Of a stretch of DNA of 64,000 bases, positions 39,601-50,626 are shown piece by piece. Source of the DNA: Mesaphorura yosii (taxonomy: Eukaryota > Arthropoda > Collembola > Poduromorpha > Tullbergiidae); assembly GCA_009869945.1 (NCBI GenBank), contig WIXG01000318.1, forward strand, positions 1 through 64,000. Direction: 5' to 3'. The notes beneath the pieces are model-generated. The model was given only the letters and a program-made list of their open reading frames with translations, had not been told where the DNA came from and did not search any database. Both the position numbers and the translations under genes were made by a program. Each line of letters begins with the position of its first letter. The stretch's first letter is position 1.

Positions 39601-42600
39601 CTGCCCATTAATCCCAAGTCGCTGCTGCTACTTCGTCGTCGCATGTGGCTGAATTTCTCAACCGAATCGAGAAATAAATTGCCACAACCTCACGTCAAAC
39701 AAAAGCAAGGCAGATGCGATGCGATGCATATTGCAGTGGTTAAACGCTTATGCTTATGCTGGCCGACCGTAAGAAAAAAGGAACTTGAAATTCGTATTGG
39801 TCAATTAAAATATTTACAATTAAATTATGGGTTTGCAATTACCAGCATGGCGCTGTGCTGTGTTGCTTTGGGAGGAGAGGAAAAGGCATTGCGTTGTGCT
39901 GCGTTGCGTCATCCTTTCCCTTCACTTAACAATACGATGCTGTACTCAAGACTCGCATTTCTTACCAAATCACTTTCAGTTTCTTTAAGCATGCGTCTGC
40001 GAAATAACAACGGCATTGCACATTGCACATGTCACACACACACGAGCCAGCAGGCCAATCATTGCAGATTTTAATTGTTGCATTGCGCCACACGCAGCAC
40101 GCAACTCAGCTCGTCGGTTGAGCCACCGTCACCACGTCCGTCCACTCGGCTGCTATTTTTAAACCTCGCGAGAGATGAACGACCAAATCAAATCTGAGCC
40201 AGAGACCAGGCCCAGTTTAGGTCAAAGTTGATAGTGACAGCGAACAAAGACAAAGACGTCTTGTTCCTTGCCTTGCAATTCTTCGATGAGAATGTTTACA
40301 AAAGATCGTGTGTGTTGACACAGCATTCATAATAATACGTACTTGTACTTTATACGTTTATTTCCACGTAATTGAACGAGCTTCTTGTGCAAGCAAGTGT
40401 TTATTCAAGACACAACATTTCCAAATCCTGATGCCTGTCCGTATAAAGCGACGACGACAAGGGAGGTTATTCTCGTTGATGACTATAAATGGAGGGATTA
40501 AATGGTCAGAATTTCATGCCCCATTCGCAATGAAGCAATGATCCGCCGTGCTGTGGCTGTGGTCTCCTGATGTATTTTGCATTTCACATTTTGCAGTTCG
40601 CCGCATTGGAAATCATTCTCCTTTGACCCAATTTGATACTGCGACTCTGCTTGACTCCGATTATTCGTAATTCGTAATTAGGACACTTGCTTGTTGCGTT
40701 TGCTCGTAGCTGGGAAATTTAATGATGAATGTACGATCATTCGAGAAAAGCGCCTGCCTGCAAGACTCAAGTCAAGTCTGCATGTTGCATCAGAGCAGTA
40801 ATTAAGAAGGGAAGTGAATGCAGAATGCAGAATGCAATCAGCAAATCGTCAATCGCGATTAGCAATTCGCAAATCGATGCTCAGTGTGTTCAATTCAAAG
40901 CGTAAACAATTGATTAAGAGTTTGCTTGGACCACAAATTCATTGTTATGTCTCTCCTGTCTGGCCGAGTCTGGAATGATGTTTTGCTCCCGATGCTGCCG
41001 CTGCCTGGCTTGGTTTGGCCGTGTACCAGAATTTGCGTATCTCAATTGTGTCATGTAAACATCGCCAGCGTCAGCGTGTGACACATCGTCGTGCCGTGCC
41101 GTATCTCGCGTTGTTAGGAAGTACTCGACTCTCGACTCGGTCCACGTTATCAGGAATGAACCAAAACAAAACGAGTTCAAGGAGACGAATCTGCCGGTCG
41201 ACTTGCGAGCAGGGAGAATACTGTGGATTTATTGTCTTGCTGAATCTGGATTCGATATGGCAATTCGCAAAGATGAATCATTACTTCGCTTCGCCTTGCT
41301 TGAACCCGCCTGCCCTCATGCGAATTGCGAAGTACACAGGTTAAACCAAATGTTGAGCACAGGAATAAAAAGATCCCATGTATTTGCACGCGTAATCAAT
41401 GAGAATGTAGATTTCCAAGTAATCCGTGCGTGGCGACCGCCGTTCGATTTATGTTAGGAGGACAAAGCAAAAGTGGCCAGAACCAGCATATCAGCTCAGC
41501 GTGGAGGTGGACTTTCGCACACGCATGAGCGGGCGGGCGGATTTTAGACCATTTAAATTCTTTGACTGACGTGATTAACACGAATGCGAATACGAACAAA
41601 GTGTTCAGATACACTTGATTAATTCTCTTCTATTCTATTCTGGCTACTGACGAAGATTAAACGGTCTTGGGGCTGATGAAAACAGATGCGTTGACCAGCT
41701 AAATTACGATTTGCAAACTCTTCGTTACTGTTACTGGTTGCGTACAAAAGCAGCAGGCCGTAATTATGATTATGTAAGCGACGGTCCGTGATGACTACGT
41801 AAGGCTTTTGATGCGAGTGTTTATTTCTGCTATTATGACTATGATTACGGGTACGAGAAACACGTATGTTCTCAGTCGCCCAAGCCAATTGTTCATCTGT
41901 CCGTCCGTGCCGTACGTCATTTCCCCATTCGCCATTCATCGCGAGTAAAACACGACGGACGCTCCGTCGTGATGAGGTCAAGGACTAGTTCATTTACTAG
42001 TTCATAAGTTTAAAGAAGATTACGATTACGGCCATTCTATTACTTGCACTAGTACTTCTACTTTCATTACACGGCAATTTCATCGTAGCGTTCCGAAACT
42101 GTGCCACGCTGCCATGCTAGAACTGCGAATTGTACAATTAGCCCTCAGCATTTCGTTAATTGCTGGCTGGCCTGCGCTGATGTTTCATCCACAAAAGCAG
42201 CCACGCATTTTCAATTGCGTTTCTACGCGTACATGATTGATGGACGGAAATCAGTCCCGAGCGCGAGCGCGATTGCGTGGAGTATCGGAAATGAACAAAG
42301 CGGCACAATAAAAACTTCCGCTCCGTTTTCACTTCCACGGCAATTTCAAAACTGTACAGTGCACGACTGCGCACTGCTCCATTGATTGACTGCTCCACTC
42401 CAGCCCAGTCGCGGAGGCCAACTTAGGCAAATGAGGAATTAAAATTACGCTTTACGCAACTACATCACATTCCTTCAAGCCACATTAACCCAGCAGCATT
42501 CAGGATTACGATTACGAACGATGTACGACTTTTCATGCCTAAATGGAACGAGGTGGCGAACTTCCTCTCGCTTTATTTCCACATTTAGACTCGTATATTG

Positions 42601-45600
42601 TACTTAATGCAATCAATGCACAACGAAACGCGAAAAGTGACATTTTGAAATCGAGAGTGCTTGCATTTCACTCAGGGGAAGTCGGCGAAGTAAACTATAA
42701 AGTTCAGCACAGATTTGGCCTGTGAGTCATGACTGGGTATTTGATTCAAATCACAATCTATTCCGGTGAGGAACAACGGACTTCCGCTGTTCGCTCTTCA
42801 ACAATACAGCAAGCAGCATCAACTTGTGAAATACGGCCGCAGTACATAAAAATCCGGGTCAATACAATTAGCAGTGAGTGGCATGGCATAGTAGACCCAC
42901 TGAAATGCCTGTGCTGGCGCTATGTTTTGTGTACAATTCTGGACACGGAACGGACGTGTTATCTCCTTTATTTGTTTTGAGTATCAACGGCAGGGCAGGG
43001 CAGAACAAAGCAATATGATTATTTTGAAGATATGATCTCTTGTCCTGCTTTTCATGCAATGCAAGGCAATGAATCGATTTCCATTCCCATGCAGCACAGA
43101 AATTCAAGAAGCATGCAGTGCACACAATTAATTGATTTTGTAATTTCCTCCTCGTTGCTTTTTGCTTCTGCCTACTCGTCAACCCAAACAAACCAGGAAA
43201 TCAATTTCCACCGGACGACGGGACCGAATTGATTCATAAATCGTAGCTAGAAACATAGCGCAGCAGCAACACAACGATTCGGCTTTACAGTAGTATTCGA
43301 ATAGAGAATTAAAACTAAAATCCCGCGACTCAGTGATTCAGCGTTCGCCTCAAGAAATTGCGAATCTTACGAATCGTGCGAATTTTGCGAGTTTGCGAAT
43401 TCTGTCACGCCATGCCGTGCCATTTTCCATTACCTTGGACAAGCTTGCCTTCGCGGGCGAATGTGAAACTTTCTCTTGGCTCTAGCCAGGTCGTACAGTA
43501 ACCTACATCTCTCCGTTCCTGCTTCTCCTTTCTCCTTTGACTCCTTTCTCCTCCGCTTCTTATTTTAGTCTCGCTCTTGCTCCGGCACTCAGCCGCCCGG
43601 CCCGCGATCGATACTTTTACTGACGTCAAGGGCATTTTTTGCTCGGCCGTACTCCAGCAACCTATTTTTGGAACCGCGGTCCTATAAATTCAACTTTGCA
43701 AACCATCGCATGCTTCCATGCTATACGCTATAGGCTATAGGCGCCAAGAGACAAGTTATTCGCCAGGATCTTCGCCATTCGCTTTCTCTCACATCGTACC
43801 AACTTCCTATTCGCGCTCTTTCCTCCCCAAATTGCAGCCGTTCCAGACTTCTGGCATCTGCGTCCGCGTCCTTGTATTTATTTCTTCAAAGCATTTTATT
43901 CTCATCACACGCGGCCCGCTCATCTCTCAGTTCTTATCTCTATTGCGAATTGCGAGTGGCAACGGCGAATCCCCTCCAGTGACTTCCATTAAAATAAAAA
44001 TAAAAACTTTTCCTTTCTGCTCCGCACTTTTCTTTCCTTTGCTTTGCGACTTTGCAAAGACCTCGTCTCTATTCCTCTCATCTCCGTCTTGGCCTGGCGA
44101 ACTGTCTCAACGTGCTTTGCCGTGGCATGGCCGTGCATTCCTAAAGGCCAAGTGTCAAATTAAATTACATTACATTACAGAAAGCAAGGCTATCTATAGC
44201 CTGGCCCATTCTTGGCTTCCGCGGGCAAAGAAAATCGATTCGCATCTCTACAAAATCGCAATCGCATCTCTCCTGAGTCTCTTGTGATATTTTAAAAAAG
44301 GCCTTGTGCGCCCGCCAAACGATTCCAAAGTCAAGCCAGTCATAAAAAGGACACACTTTTCTTTATTGTCGCTCTTTACTTAACTTTCTCTTCGGCAGGT
44401 TTTATGCTCGGGCAATTCGCAATTCCGAAATGGCAGCACTCAATTTCCTCTCTGCATCCTCGCCGCAAGGCAGGCAGGCATGAAGATCAAGTTCGGCTCG
44501 GATTTATTGCTTTGTTTTCCGCTGCCGTGCCAGACGTATTTCTGGCCGGCCGGACTGCTGGCTTTCATGGAACCTTGAGTCTCCTTAATCTTATAATCAA
44601 TAAAATGTAGTTGTAGTCGTAATCGTAATCCAGCCGTTGTATGGCCGGCCATGTAACAAATGCACTTCAGCGAAAGCCTTGCGAAGAGCGAAAATATCGG
44701 AAATGACTTTCGGTATTTCATTTTGTCGGGCCCTGCCTGCGCGCCTGGAAGTTTATTGGATGACGCACAACAAAACTTGCGAAAACTTTCCAAGCGCCCA
44801 TGAACTCTCCTTCCGACGTGACACGGCAAAGCTAAAGCTGCGAAAACGAAAATCCGATTCTCGTGTGCGAGTTTCGTCTCACATTCCCCGAAATACGCAT
44901 ACAGCGAAAGCCAAGCAAAAGCAAAGCTTCTGCAAGGAACAATCAACACTTCCGTCAATTCTAAATGCAAGTCGTAGTCGTTTCTTTTGTGCTGTGACAG
45001 CAGAATGGGCACTTTCTTATCGACATCGTTGCGATGGCGTACTCGTCCGTATTTTGAACGGCTGTAATTCCTTTCGTCATCCGAGCTTCGTACTTCGAGT
45101 CTCAACAAAAGAGGAAGAAGAAGCGGATGGGTGTTGTCACAGAAAGAAGAAAGACTCAAATGAAAATGAGTTTATGGACTCTTACGTAGTAGCGTCATTA
45201 ACGTATTCAATATGCATACGCACGCATTGTTACTCGACGCATTTTCAACTTTTGTCGCTGCCGTTTCCTTTTCCTCACTTTCGATTGCAATTTTAATTTA
45301 GGAATTAGGACACAATCTGACAATTTCGGTAGTCGAGAATCGAGAAGCTCGAAATTGTTGGCAGGGCAGGAACAGAGTCCCAATCTAAATTTTAATGATT
45401 TTGGAAGCGAAGGCGTAAACAAATTTTACAATTAATTTTTATGGCCAGATGCAACGCAGTGCAGTGCAGCGCAGACAGGATGAATCGTAATAATCTCGAT
45501 GGCAGTAACGACTTACGACGACGACTTCCTTTCTTCTCAAATTATTCAATCCAAGACAAGACAGGACAAGGAAAGAGAACGTAAGCGTAAACGTACACGT

Positions 45601-48600
45601 ATAAATGCAAACGGGTTTAGAGAAAGAGGATGCGATTCTTTTGCGTTAACGAGCCTAAGAAAAGAAACCGTTAGCGAGAGTCCTTCGTCTGTGCCTGCCT
45701 GCCTGCACGGGGCGGAACAATACGAGTGAGGTAACCTAGTTAAGCTGTATGGGCCCTGGGCACGGATTTCGTGCTTCCTCGTCCGTTTCCCTCCTCCGGC
45801 GTGCACCTGTGCCTTGAAATTCGATGTGGTGCGCTGTGCTCTCGGAATTCTCATCTCAAAAGTGTCCGTCAGTATGTTCCATTAGCAGAGCACAGCACAG
45901 CAACAAGTTGCGTTATTCATCCAGCAGCAGAATACCTTCAGGCCAGGCACCGCAACGCAGCGTTAAAATGTTAAAAGGATGCACAGCCCGTTCGAGTTCC
46001 TTTTCAAGGGACGATTCTTCGTATTTTCCGTCATCGTCATCATCATCACCGTCTTTAATCTTCGGCCCAAACAAGCATGAAAACCTTCGATTCCTTAAGG
46101 TTCATTTTATCTTTAGCCTTCCTCTTCCTTTTCCTCGCTGGCTGGATATAATTTGCTGGATTGCAGACTTATGAGGACACTCAGGAAGTCGACTGACTGA
46201 CTGCATCATTGCTCAAAAATGAACCTTGCTCAAAATAGACAGACAGGCAAATCGACCGACCCTTCTCGCCGACCCAGCGTGTTTACGTACTATTTGAAAA
46301 ATTGGAGTACGAGGCAGCAGGTTCCTCCTTCCTTTTGTCTGGCAGCAGGCAAAAGCAAGAGCAGAAGCGCAGGGTAACTCGAGTCTAATTGTTTATTTAA
46401 ATACTCCGTCTCGTCTCGTCTCTGAAGGTTCATAAACAAAAACAATCCTGAGCTGCCTGTCATCTTCCCTTAATCCGCTGCTCCAATTCCAATTCTAACA
46501 ACTAACTTTCACTGCCGCTTGAAGCGAAGAAAACTTCCGGAAAGGCTTGCCGTATTTATTTCAAAGCCATGCCAAAGCAGGCTAATCAGCAATTGCTGCA
46601 GCGCTGCAATTTTTCGCCTCTGCTCTTGAGTATGACGTTACGTCACGTAAAACGAGTTGTCATTGCCTTGCGACTGCGCTCGCTGTAAATTTCTTCTCTG
46701 CACTGCGGTGTTGTTGGCCTTCTCTTCCTTGTTTTTGAAGGCAAGGTCGAAAACTGCCCTGGCTGATTACATGAATACGACTACGTATTTCCTTCTGATG
46801 GTGGTTTTTCGTTTTTGGTTGGCAATCAACAAGCATTGGAATTGATAATTCTTTGTGGACGTCACAGCAGCCACGAGAATTTTTCCGAGCCCGAGCCGAG
46901 CGAGAATGAATGAGAATTCGCAATCGGAATCGGACAATTCACGATTGGATGTCAAGTGCATTTTCATTGCATTTGATCGCTGTTCGCTGGCTTTGGCAAA
47001 TCGATACTCGACATCGACTGTCCCAAATTTCAAACGAAAACTGTTTTCAATGCATCGCAATCACAGCCTTCTTCTTCGATCTTCTCCTTCTTTCAGATTT
47101 GTCACACGCGAGTGGCCGTGTTCAGCGTTCGGAACCAAATCAATACTTGTCATTCAAAGTGCACGTAAGTCAGTCAAGTCAGCAAAGGCAAAGGCTTGGC
47201 TGACAGAATTCAAATAACACGAGCGAATCGGCTTTGACAGTGAACAACTCACTTGGCTCGACCGATGGTAACAGCAACGCAACAATCGCACGGATGATAA
47301 AATTATCTGAGTTGCACAGTGAAGAAGCAGCGGCGGACTCAACCATCTGTAACTAATCGAAATACGTAAATGCAGTGCGCAAGACGCTGAATGCTGAATG
47401 ATCATCAAATGAATTCCTCAACGTACGTGTCCAATTGCAGTTGCAGTGCGTGCGCTTGGATAGGAAAGAGAAATCACGATCGGCTATAAAAACGCTAGTT
47501 TTTCGTCTTTTGTGCGGTGCGTTCCAAGCACTGACGAATAATGAAAGGAAACGCTGAGACACTGCTGCTGACGTAGAAATTGCTGAAGCGTCCACGCTGA
47601 AGCTGAATCACGAATGATGTGAGCGAGCAGAGCAGGAGCAGTGAAGAGCAGTTAGTTGGAGCAGAACGAAGTGTCAACTCATTTGCTGTAGTTGTAGTTT
47701 CCTATTGCTATTATTATCGCCATCATCCTCAGAATGGGAATAGCTTTCAATTCTGACCTTGATCTCATACTTTACTGGATGACTGGGCTCTCGCCGCGAG
47801 TTTACGCGTTGCGCTGCTGCGGAATTCTGGTACGGCGCGACGTGGTGTTTACACGATTGCAATGGAATCAAAGCTGCCAGCGAGTATTCTAGTATAAACA
47901 TTCCGAGTTATTATGTAAATGCTAAATGCAAATATTACGCCACACCAGAGCCAGAGATCACGACGGTCGTGCCAGAAGCCAGAGGATGCGAATAGCGAGT
48001 GAGTCGGGAACTTTTGGCAGCAGAGCGGACCAAGCAGTGGGTCAACATAGAAAAGGTCCGGGTTAAAATTCTGGGACGCGTCGTAGTGCACAGCGACTAA
48101 GATTGCGGGTTCATGAAAATGAGAGCACACGACGACCCACGCCAAAGTAATACACTGTATGGTATGGAATTTACGACATTGCCCAGAACAATGCAAATGC
48201 AGTTCCAGTGCAGCGATTACGATTAGTGAAGTGGCCCTGGAACGAAGAATGAAGGAAGTGAGGAAAGAGTTCAAGAGTCCTTCCCTTTCCTTTCCTTTTC
48301 TACGAGCCTTCTCAATAACAAAGCAAAGCACAGAGCAGCTTTTGAACGAAACGGAAATTTGAATTCGGCCAGATTCATTTTTAAAAAGACGAAAGATGAA
48401 GCTAAAAGTGACCCCAATTTGATAAGGAAAGCCAGCGCAAGTTCAAGCGAGCAGCGAGCAAAGCAGGTCACCTCATTTTCACTGATGTGAACTCAACTGG
48501 ACAAAATTATATAAATATGCTGGCAAAATTCCTCAATTTTGTTTTCGCATTCTGCTGAGCTACGTATCCTCAACAGCTTCATCAGCAATGCAGTGGCTTA

Positions 48601-50626
48601 TCTCAAATTAAGAGACACGAAAACGAAAACTTTCTTCTTCGAGATTGGGTTAGTTAAACATTGAAATTGAGATTTTGATGCGTCCTGGCAATAGAAAAAG
48701 TGCAGCGAAGCGGCAGTGCGTGCGTGCGAAGCAAGAAACTAGTCCAAGTTCAGAGCAAAACTTTTAGTTTCTAAAATATGTAAAGAATGAAGGAACCCAC
48801 GACAAAGTACGAAGATGCATTGTTACTTTGCTTTGCGTTGCCTGTTATTATCATACTCTGTTGAACAGAAACAAACGCAGAAGCAACAACAGACGTTGAG
48901 ACTCGGATTAACGTTGCATAAAATCAAAGCACATAAATTGTAAATTGCAATTGCAAGTCTGGGCTTAAAATTCTTAATTCAGTCTCACTGCGCCTGAAAA
49001 ACATGTGCGCATCCTCGCATTCGCTTTGTTATTGTTTTATTGACTGCAGCAGCTTCTCGTTTTACTTTTACTCTCTTCTTGCTGGCTTTGTCTAAGACAA
49101 TTTTTCTCTTTCTTTTTCGCACTGACGATTTTACGAACGCAGCTTTGGTTTGTCTTCTTTTTCGCCTCAAATCTCCAACTAATTGATTCCTCATCATCAA
49201 AACTGCATGCAAACGCAGTCGCAGTCGTAAACGTATGCGTGCTGTGCCGTACGCCGTCAGCGTCAGCACAAAAGCAATAAAACTGAGTTTCTATTTGTGC
49301 ACAGCCCAAGTTTAAGAGTAAGAATAAGAATTGCGAATTGTGCTGCACGCTCGATGATTACGCGTCAGCGTCTCAATTTCCTCTTCCTTCGTGCGTGTGC
49401 GCGCGCGCGTGCAAAAATGAGTTGCTTTACTGTTTCGTGAGTTTCGTGCGCCCAGTCAACTTTCTTCTTTGCATCCGGCCGGCAAAGACACGTCCGTCCT
49501 CGTTAGTCAATCAATTAACTACGTAAAACTTCTGGGCCAGGAAAAGTGTTTGAGGACGATCGAATGACAAGAGAAATGTGGTTCAACTATTTGAATACGC
49601 AAATGCAAGCGAGCTTGTCATTATTGGAGTGGAATCGAATTGGGAGCACATCGCAAATAAATAATGGAACCTGCATCTGGAAATAGACAACGTAAAACGT
49701 CAACTAAAACGTAACGAATGTACGAGCGAGCGAGCAGTGAAAATGGAAGTATGTAAGGAGGTCTCTTATTTGGAGTAGCAACGTAGCTGCATTGACGAGC
49801 CAGGCAAGCCGAAGGTAAACATCAGAAGAAAGTCAACAGTTTACTCTATTTTGCTTTCTCTGCGTGCTCGAATTAAGGCAAAGGCACTGGTGCGTAGTTC
49901 CAAAGTGGGACGGAGCAGAGTAAGGCAGCCTGAATGAGATATACTCGCCCGCAAACATTTCGCGTGACAGAAAAGACTCGACTCTGAATACGTAATGAAT
50001 ATCGAACGCGAACGTAGACTCGATGCAATCTGGAGCAGGAATTGCAGGCAACCGCCTAGCCGACGTGAACTGGCGGCAGAGAAAGAAGACGAGCACTTAC
50101 GATATCTCTTCATGAGAGACTTCTTGTAGGCTTTGGGATTGATTCCCAGATCCAGCGGCTGACCGTCCGAGTCGACGTCGCCGTCGGAGTCTTCCTGCGG
50201 CGAACTTGAGTCTCGCTCGCAGTCGAAAATGAACCGGCTGGAATTAACGCTGAGGTCCATCGACGTCTCTGTCTCTGACAGCCTCCCGGGCATGCTCAGG
50301 TCGAGCGGGCTGTCGCTATCCGAGGTGCTGCTGCTGCTGCCGCTGTTGTGGATCGCGATTGTCAACTCCGACTCGTCAGCGCTGCCGCTTCCGGCACTCG
50401 TGCTACTGCTGTTGCTGTTTGTGCTCGTCATCGAGTCACTGCGACGGTGGTTGAAAGCCAGGAGCGCTCGGGGATGCGGCGGAAGCATCATTTTCATCAT
50501 CATCATCGCGGCAGCCGCCGGACCCGGCGAAGGCGACGAATCTCGCTGGACAAGTGTCACCGACAAATCTTGCCCGAGCCCGTGCCCACTTTCAGTGTCC
50601 ATGCTCAAACTGTTGCGTCGATCCAT
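9555..50626 (-). CDS. Eip74EF: E74-like ETS transcription factor (whole gene, 7 coding exons)
   Basis: Joining 50626-50101, 32328-32119, 29632-29525, 26449-26324, 10929-10564, 10485-10293 and 9663-9555 gives 545 codons plus TGA with no phase conflict. Domains: an acidic, Ser-rich N-terminus with PLDLS at residues 107-111; a [11 protein letters not shown] block near 250; Pro/Ser/His-rich linkers; basic clusters at about 424-431 and 439-443, which are likely nuclear localisation signals; and an ETS domain at 447-530. In the recognition helix [15 protein letters not shown]507 and R510 are the two arginines that read the GGA core in ETS proteins. The ending [17 protein letters not shown] identifies the E74/ELF branch. 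In Drosophila, E74 is an ecdysone early gene with isoforms sharing the C-terminus and differing at the N-terminus. This start may represent one such isoform. Further exons may exist beyond the window. Confidence 0.93.
9664..10292 (-). other. E74 intron within the ETS domain
   Basis: A 629-bp phase-2 intron, GTACAT to TTTCGTAG, splitting the recognition helix between RAL and RYYY. It is the only intron of this gene that is not phase 1. No other feature was seen in it. Confidence 0.85.
10293..10485 (-). CDS. Eip74EF: E74 coding exon 6 (ETS N-terminal part)
   Basis: 193 bp. It completes G446 and codes for residues 447-509, from [14 protein letters not shown] through [22 protein letters not shown] to [10 protein letters not shown]. 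This is the first two thirds of the winged-helix ETS domain, including helix 1 and the conserved tryptophans. The reading frame continues through the donor (CTGAG|GTACAT) into unrelated residues, which is intron read-through. Confidence 0.96.
10564..10929 (-). CDS. Eip74EF: E74 coding exon 5 (Pro/His/Ser linker and basic region)
   Basis: 366 bp, symmetric phase 1, coding for residues 325-445 after completing D324. It is rich in Pro, Ser, Gly and His, with an [14 protein letters not shown] segment followed by KKKTRKPK and MKRKSRE, matching the block just before the ETS domain of Drosophila E74. Acceptor TTTTTGTCCTTACAG precedes 10929. Donor CGCGAAG|GTATCG starts a 78-bp intron (10563-10486), through which the frame happens to remain open. 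Confidence 0.92.
10991..11014. repeat. Small inverted motif resembling the MITE terminus
   Basis: GAGGGATGATT followed 12-13 bases later by TCCCTC. The first 11 bases equal the core of the 18-bp terminal repeat of the element at 20244-20576. It may be a relic of the same family or coincidence. Confidence 0.35.
16055..16096. repeat. Perfect 18-bp hairpin with 6-nt loop
   Basis: Arm 16055-16072 (CAAAGTAGCAGCACGGCA) is the exact reverse complement of 16079-16096, around the loop TCTTAC. Pairing stops abruptly at both ends. The stem is too short for a standard pri-miRNA. It lies in the long E74 intron. Confidence 0.9.
17437..17456. repeat. Short (ATCGAC)n tandem repeat
   Basis: About three consecutive copies of a six-base unit in an E74 intron. 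This is a minor microsatellite. Confidence 0.6.
20244..20576. mobile_element. Candidate MITE with 18-bp terminal inverted repeats
   Basis: ACGAGGGATGATTGATAA at 20244-20261 is the exact reverse complement of 20559-20576, enclosing 297 bp. ACG directly flanks both ends (20241-20243 and 20577-20579), a possible 3-bp target duplication. The inside carries no transposase I recognise, so it would be non-autonomous. The repeat is seen directly; the transposon reading is inference from one copy. Confidence 0.5.
26324..26449 (-). CDS. Eip74EF: E74 coding exon 4
   Basis: 126 bp, symmetric phase 1, coding for residues 283-323 ([13 protein letters not shown]..., then a Tyr/Ser/Pro/His-rich stretch). 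Acceptor TTTCTTCAG and donor CTTCAG|GTAAGA are both strong. It is too short to be picked out by ORF length and was found by its splice sites and phase fit. No folded domain is expected; it is part of the linker between the SPADSGVSD block and the ETS domain. Confidence 0.85.
26450..29524 (-). other. E74 intron 3 (3.1 kb)
   Basis: Phase-1 intron, GTTAAAAT to TTTCTTCAG. It contains a (CGT)n microsatellite at 26552-26569, GCCTGCCT repeats near 29045 and no coding exon I can support. Confidence 0.8.
26552..26569. repeat. (CGT)6 microsatellite
   Basis: Six exact CGT units next to further degenerate CGT/CCA triplets, about 100 bp upstream of E74 exon 4 on the minus strand. Confidence 0.85.
29525..29632 (-). 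CDS. Eip74EF: E74 coding exon 3 (SPADSGVSD block)
   Basis: 108 bp, symmetric phase 1. It completes G246 and codes for residues 247-281: [20 protein letters not shown] and then [15 protein letters not shown]. This block is highly conserved in arthropod E74 and confirms that the N-terminal exons belong to the same gene as the ETS exons 19 kb away. Acceptor AATTTCAG; donor CACCAG|GTTAAA is weaker than the others. Confidence 0.93.
29633..32118 (-). other. E74 intron 2 (2.5 kb)
   Basis: Phase-1 intron, GTAAAACG to AATTTCAG. Several chance frames occur on both strands; nothing recognisable was seen. Confidence 0.8.
32119..32328 (-). CDS. Eip74EF: E74 coding exon 2
   Basis: 210 bp, symmetric phase 1. 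It completes L176 and codes for residues 177-245 ([20 protein letters not shown] at the start, SHYASGST at the end). Only this frame is open, since the other two hit stops near the acceptor. Acceptor CTTTGCAG, donor CAACAG|GTAAAA. The sequence contains two copies of a PNGIL motif (IGPNGIL and IVPNGIL), encoded by near-identical DNA. No known domain; likely a disordered regulatory segment. Confidence 0.85.
35411..35430. repeat. (ACAAC)n tandem repeat
   Basis: About four copies of a five-base unit, followed by CAG/CAA triplets. Confidence 0.75.
36386..36402. repeat. (AGTGC)n tandem repeat
   Basis: Three to four copies of a CAGTG unit. The same word recurs scattered across the window. Confidence 0.7.
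44641..44652. repeat. 12-bp palindrome ATGGCCGGCCAT
   Basis: A perfect palindrome with no spacer, in the long E74 intron. It could bind a dimeric factor or be chance. Confidence 0.6.
50101..50626 (-). CDS. Eip74EF: E74 first coding exon of this isoform (N-terminal regulatory region)
   Basis: 526 bp coding for residues 1-175. The ATG at 50626 is preceded in frame by TAA three codons upstream, so it is a real N-terminus unless an acceptor lies in between. A second Met at residue 9 has better context. The sequence is Ser- and Asp-rich with a Met run (MMMMKMM at 41-47). It contains three DL-type motifs: PLDLS at 107-111, MDLS at 123-126 and PLDLG at 157-161. It ends [11 protein letters not shown] before the donor ATATC|GTAAGTGC. 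PLDLS fits the CtBP-binding consensus PxDLS. The phase-1 end fits exon 2. A GCTAG acceptor-like site just before the ATG suggests a 5' UTR exon further upstream. Confidence 0.85.

Larger units (their letters stand above)
32329..50100 (-). other. E74 intron 1 of this isoform (17.8 kb)
   Basis: Phase-1 intron from GTAAGTGC to CTTTGCAG. Long overlapping frames at 43.7-45.3 kb on both strands look like chance. It contains many short tandem arrays (ACAAC at 35411, AGTGC at 36386, GC-alternating runs near 39088 and 49398) and a GGCCGGCC-centred palindrome at 44641-44652. It could host an internal promoter for another isoform; none is recognised. Confidence 0.75.

Noticed and set aside
43718-45296. 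Long open frames on both strands (189, 219 and 239 codons)
   Set aside because: They overlap each other on opposite strands, carry no motif I recognise, and lie in short-word repetitive DNA inside the E74 intron. No splice-site pair links them to another exon.
47849-48331. 160-codon minus-strand frame with aromatic-rich end
   Set aside because: No recognisable domain and no fitting splice sites in phase with E74. Could be re-examined with a protein search, but the sequence alone does not support it.
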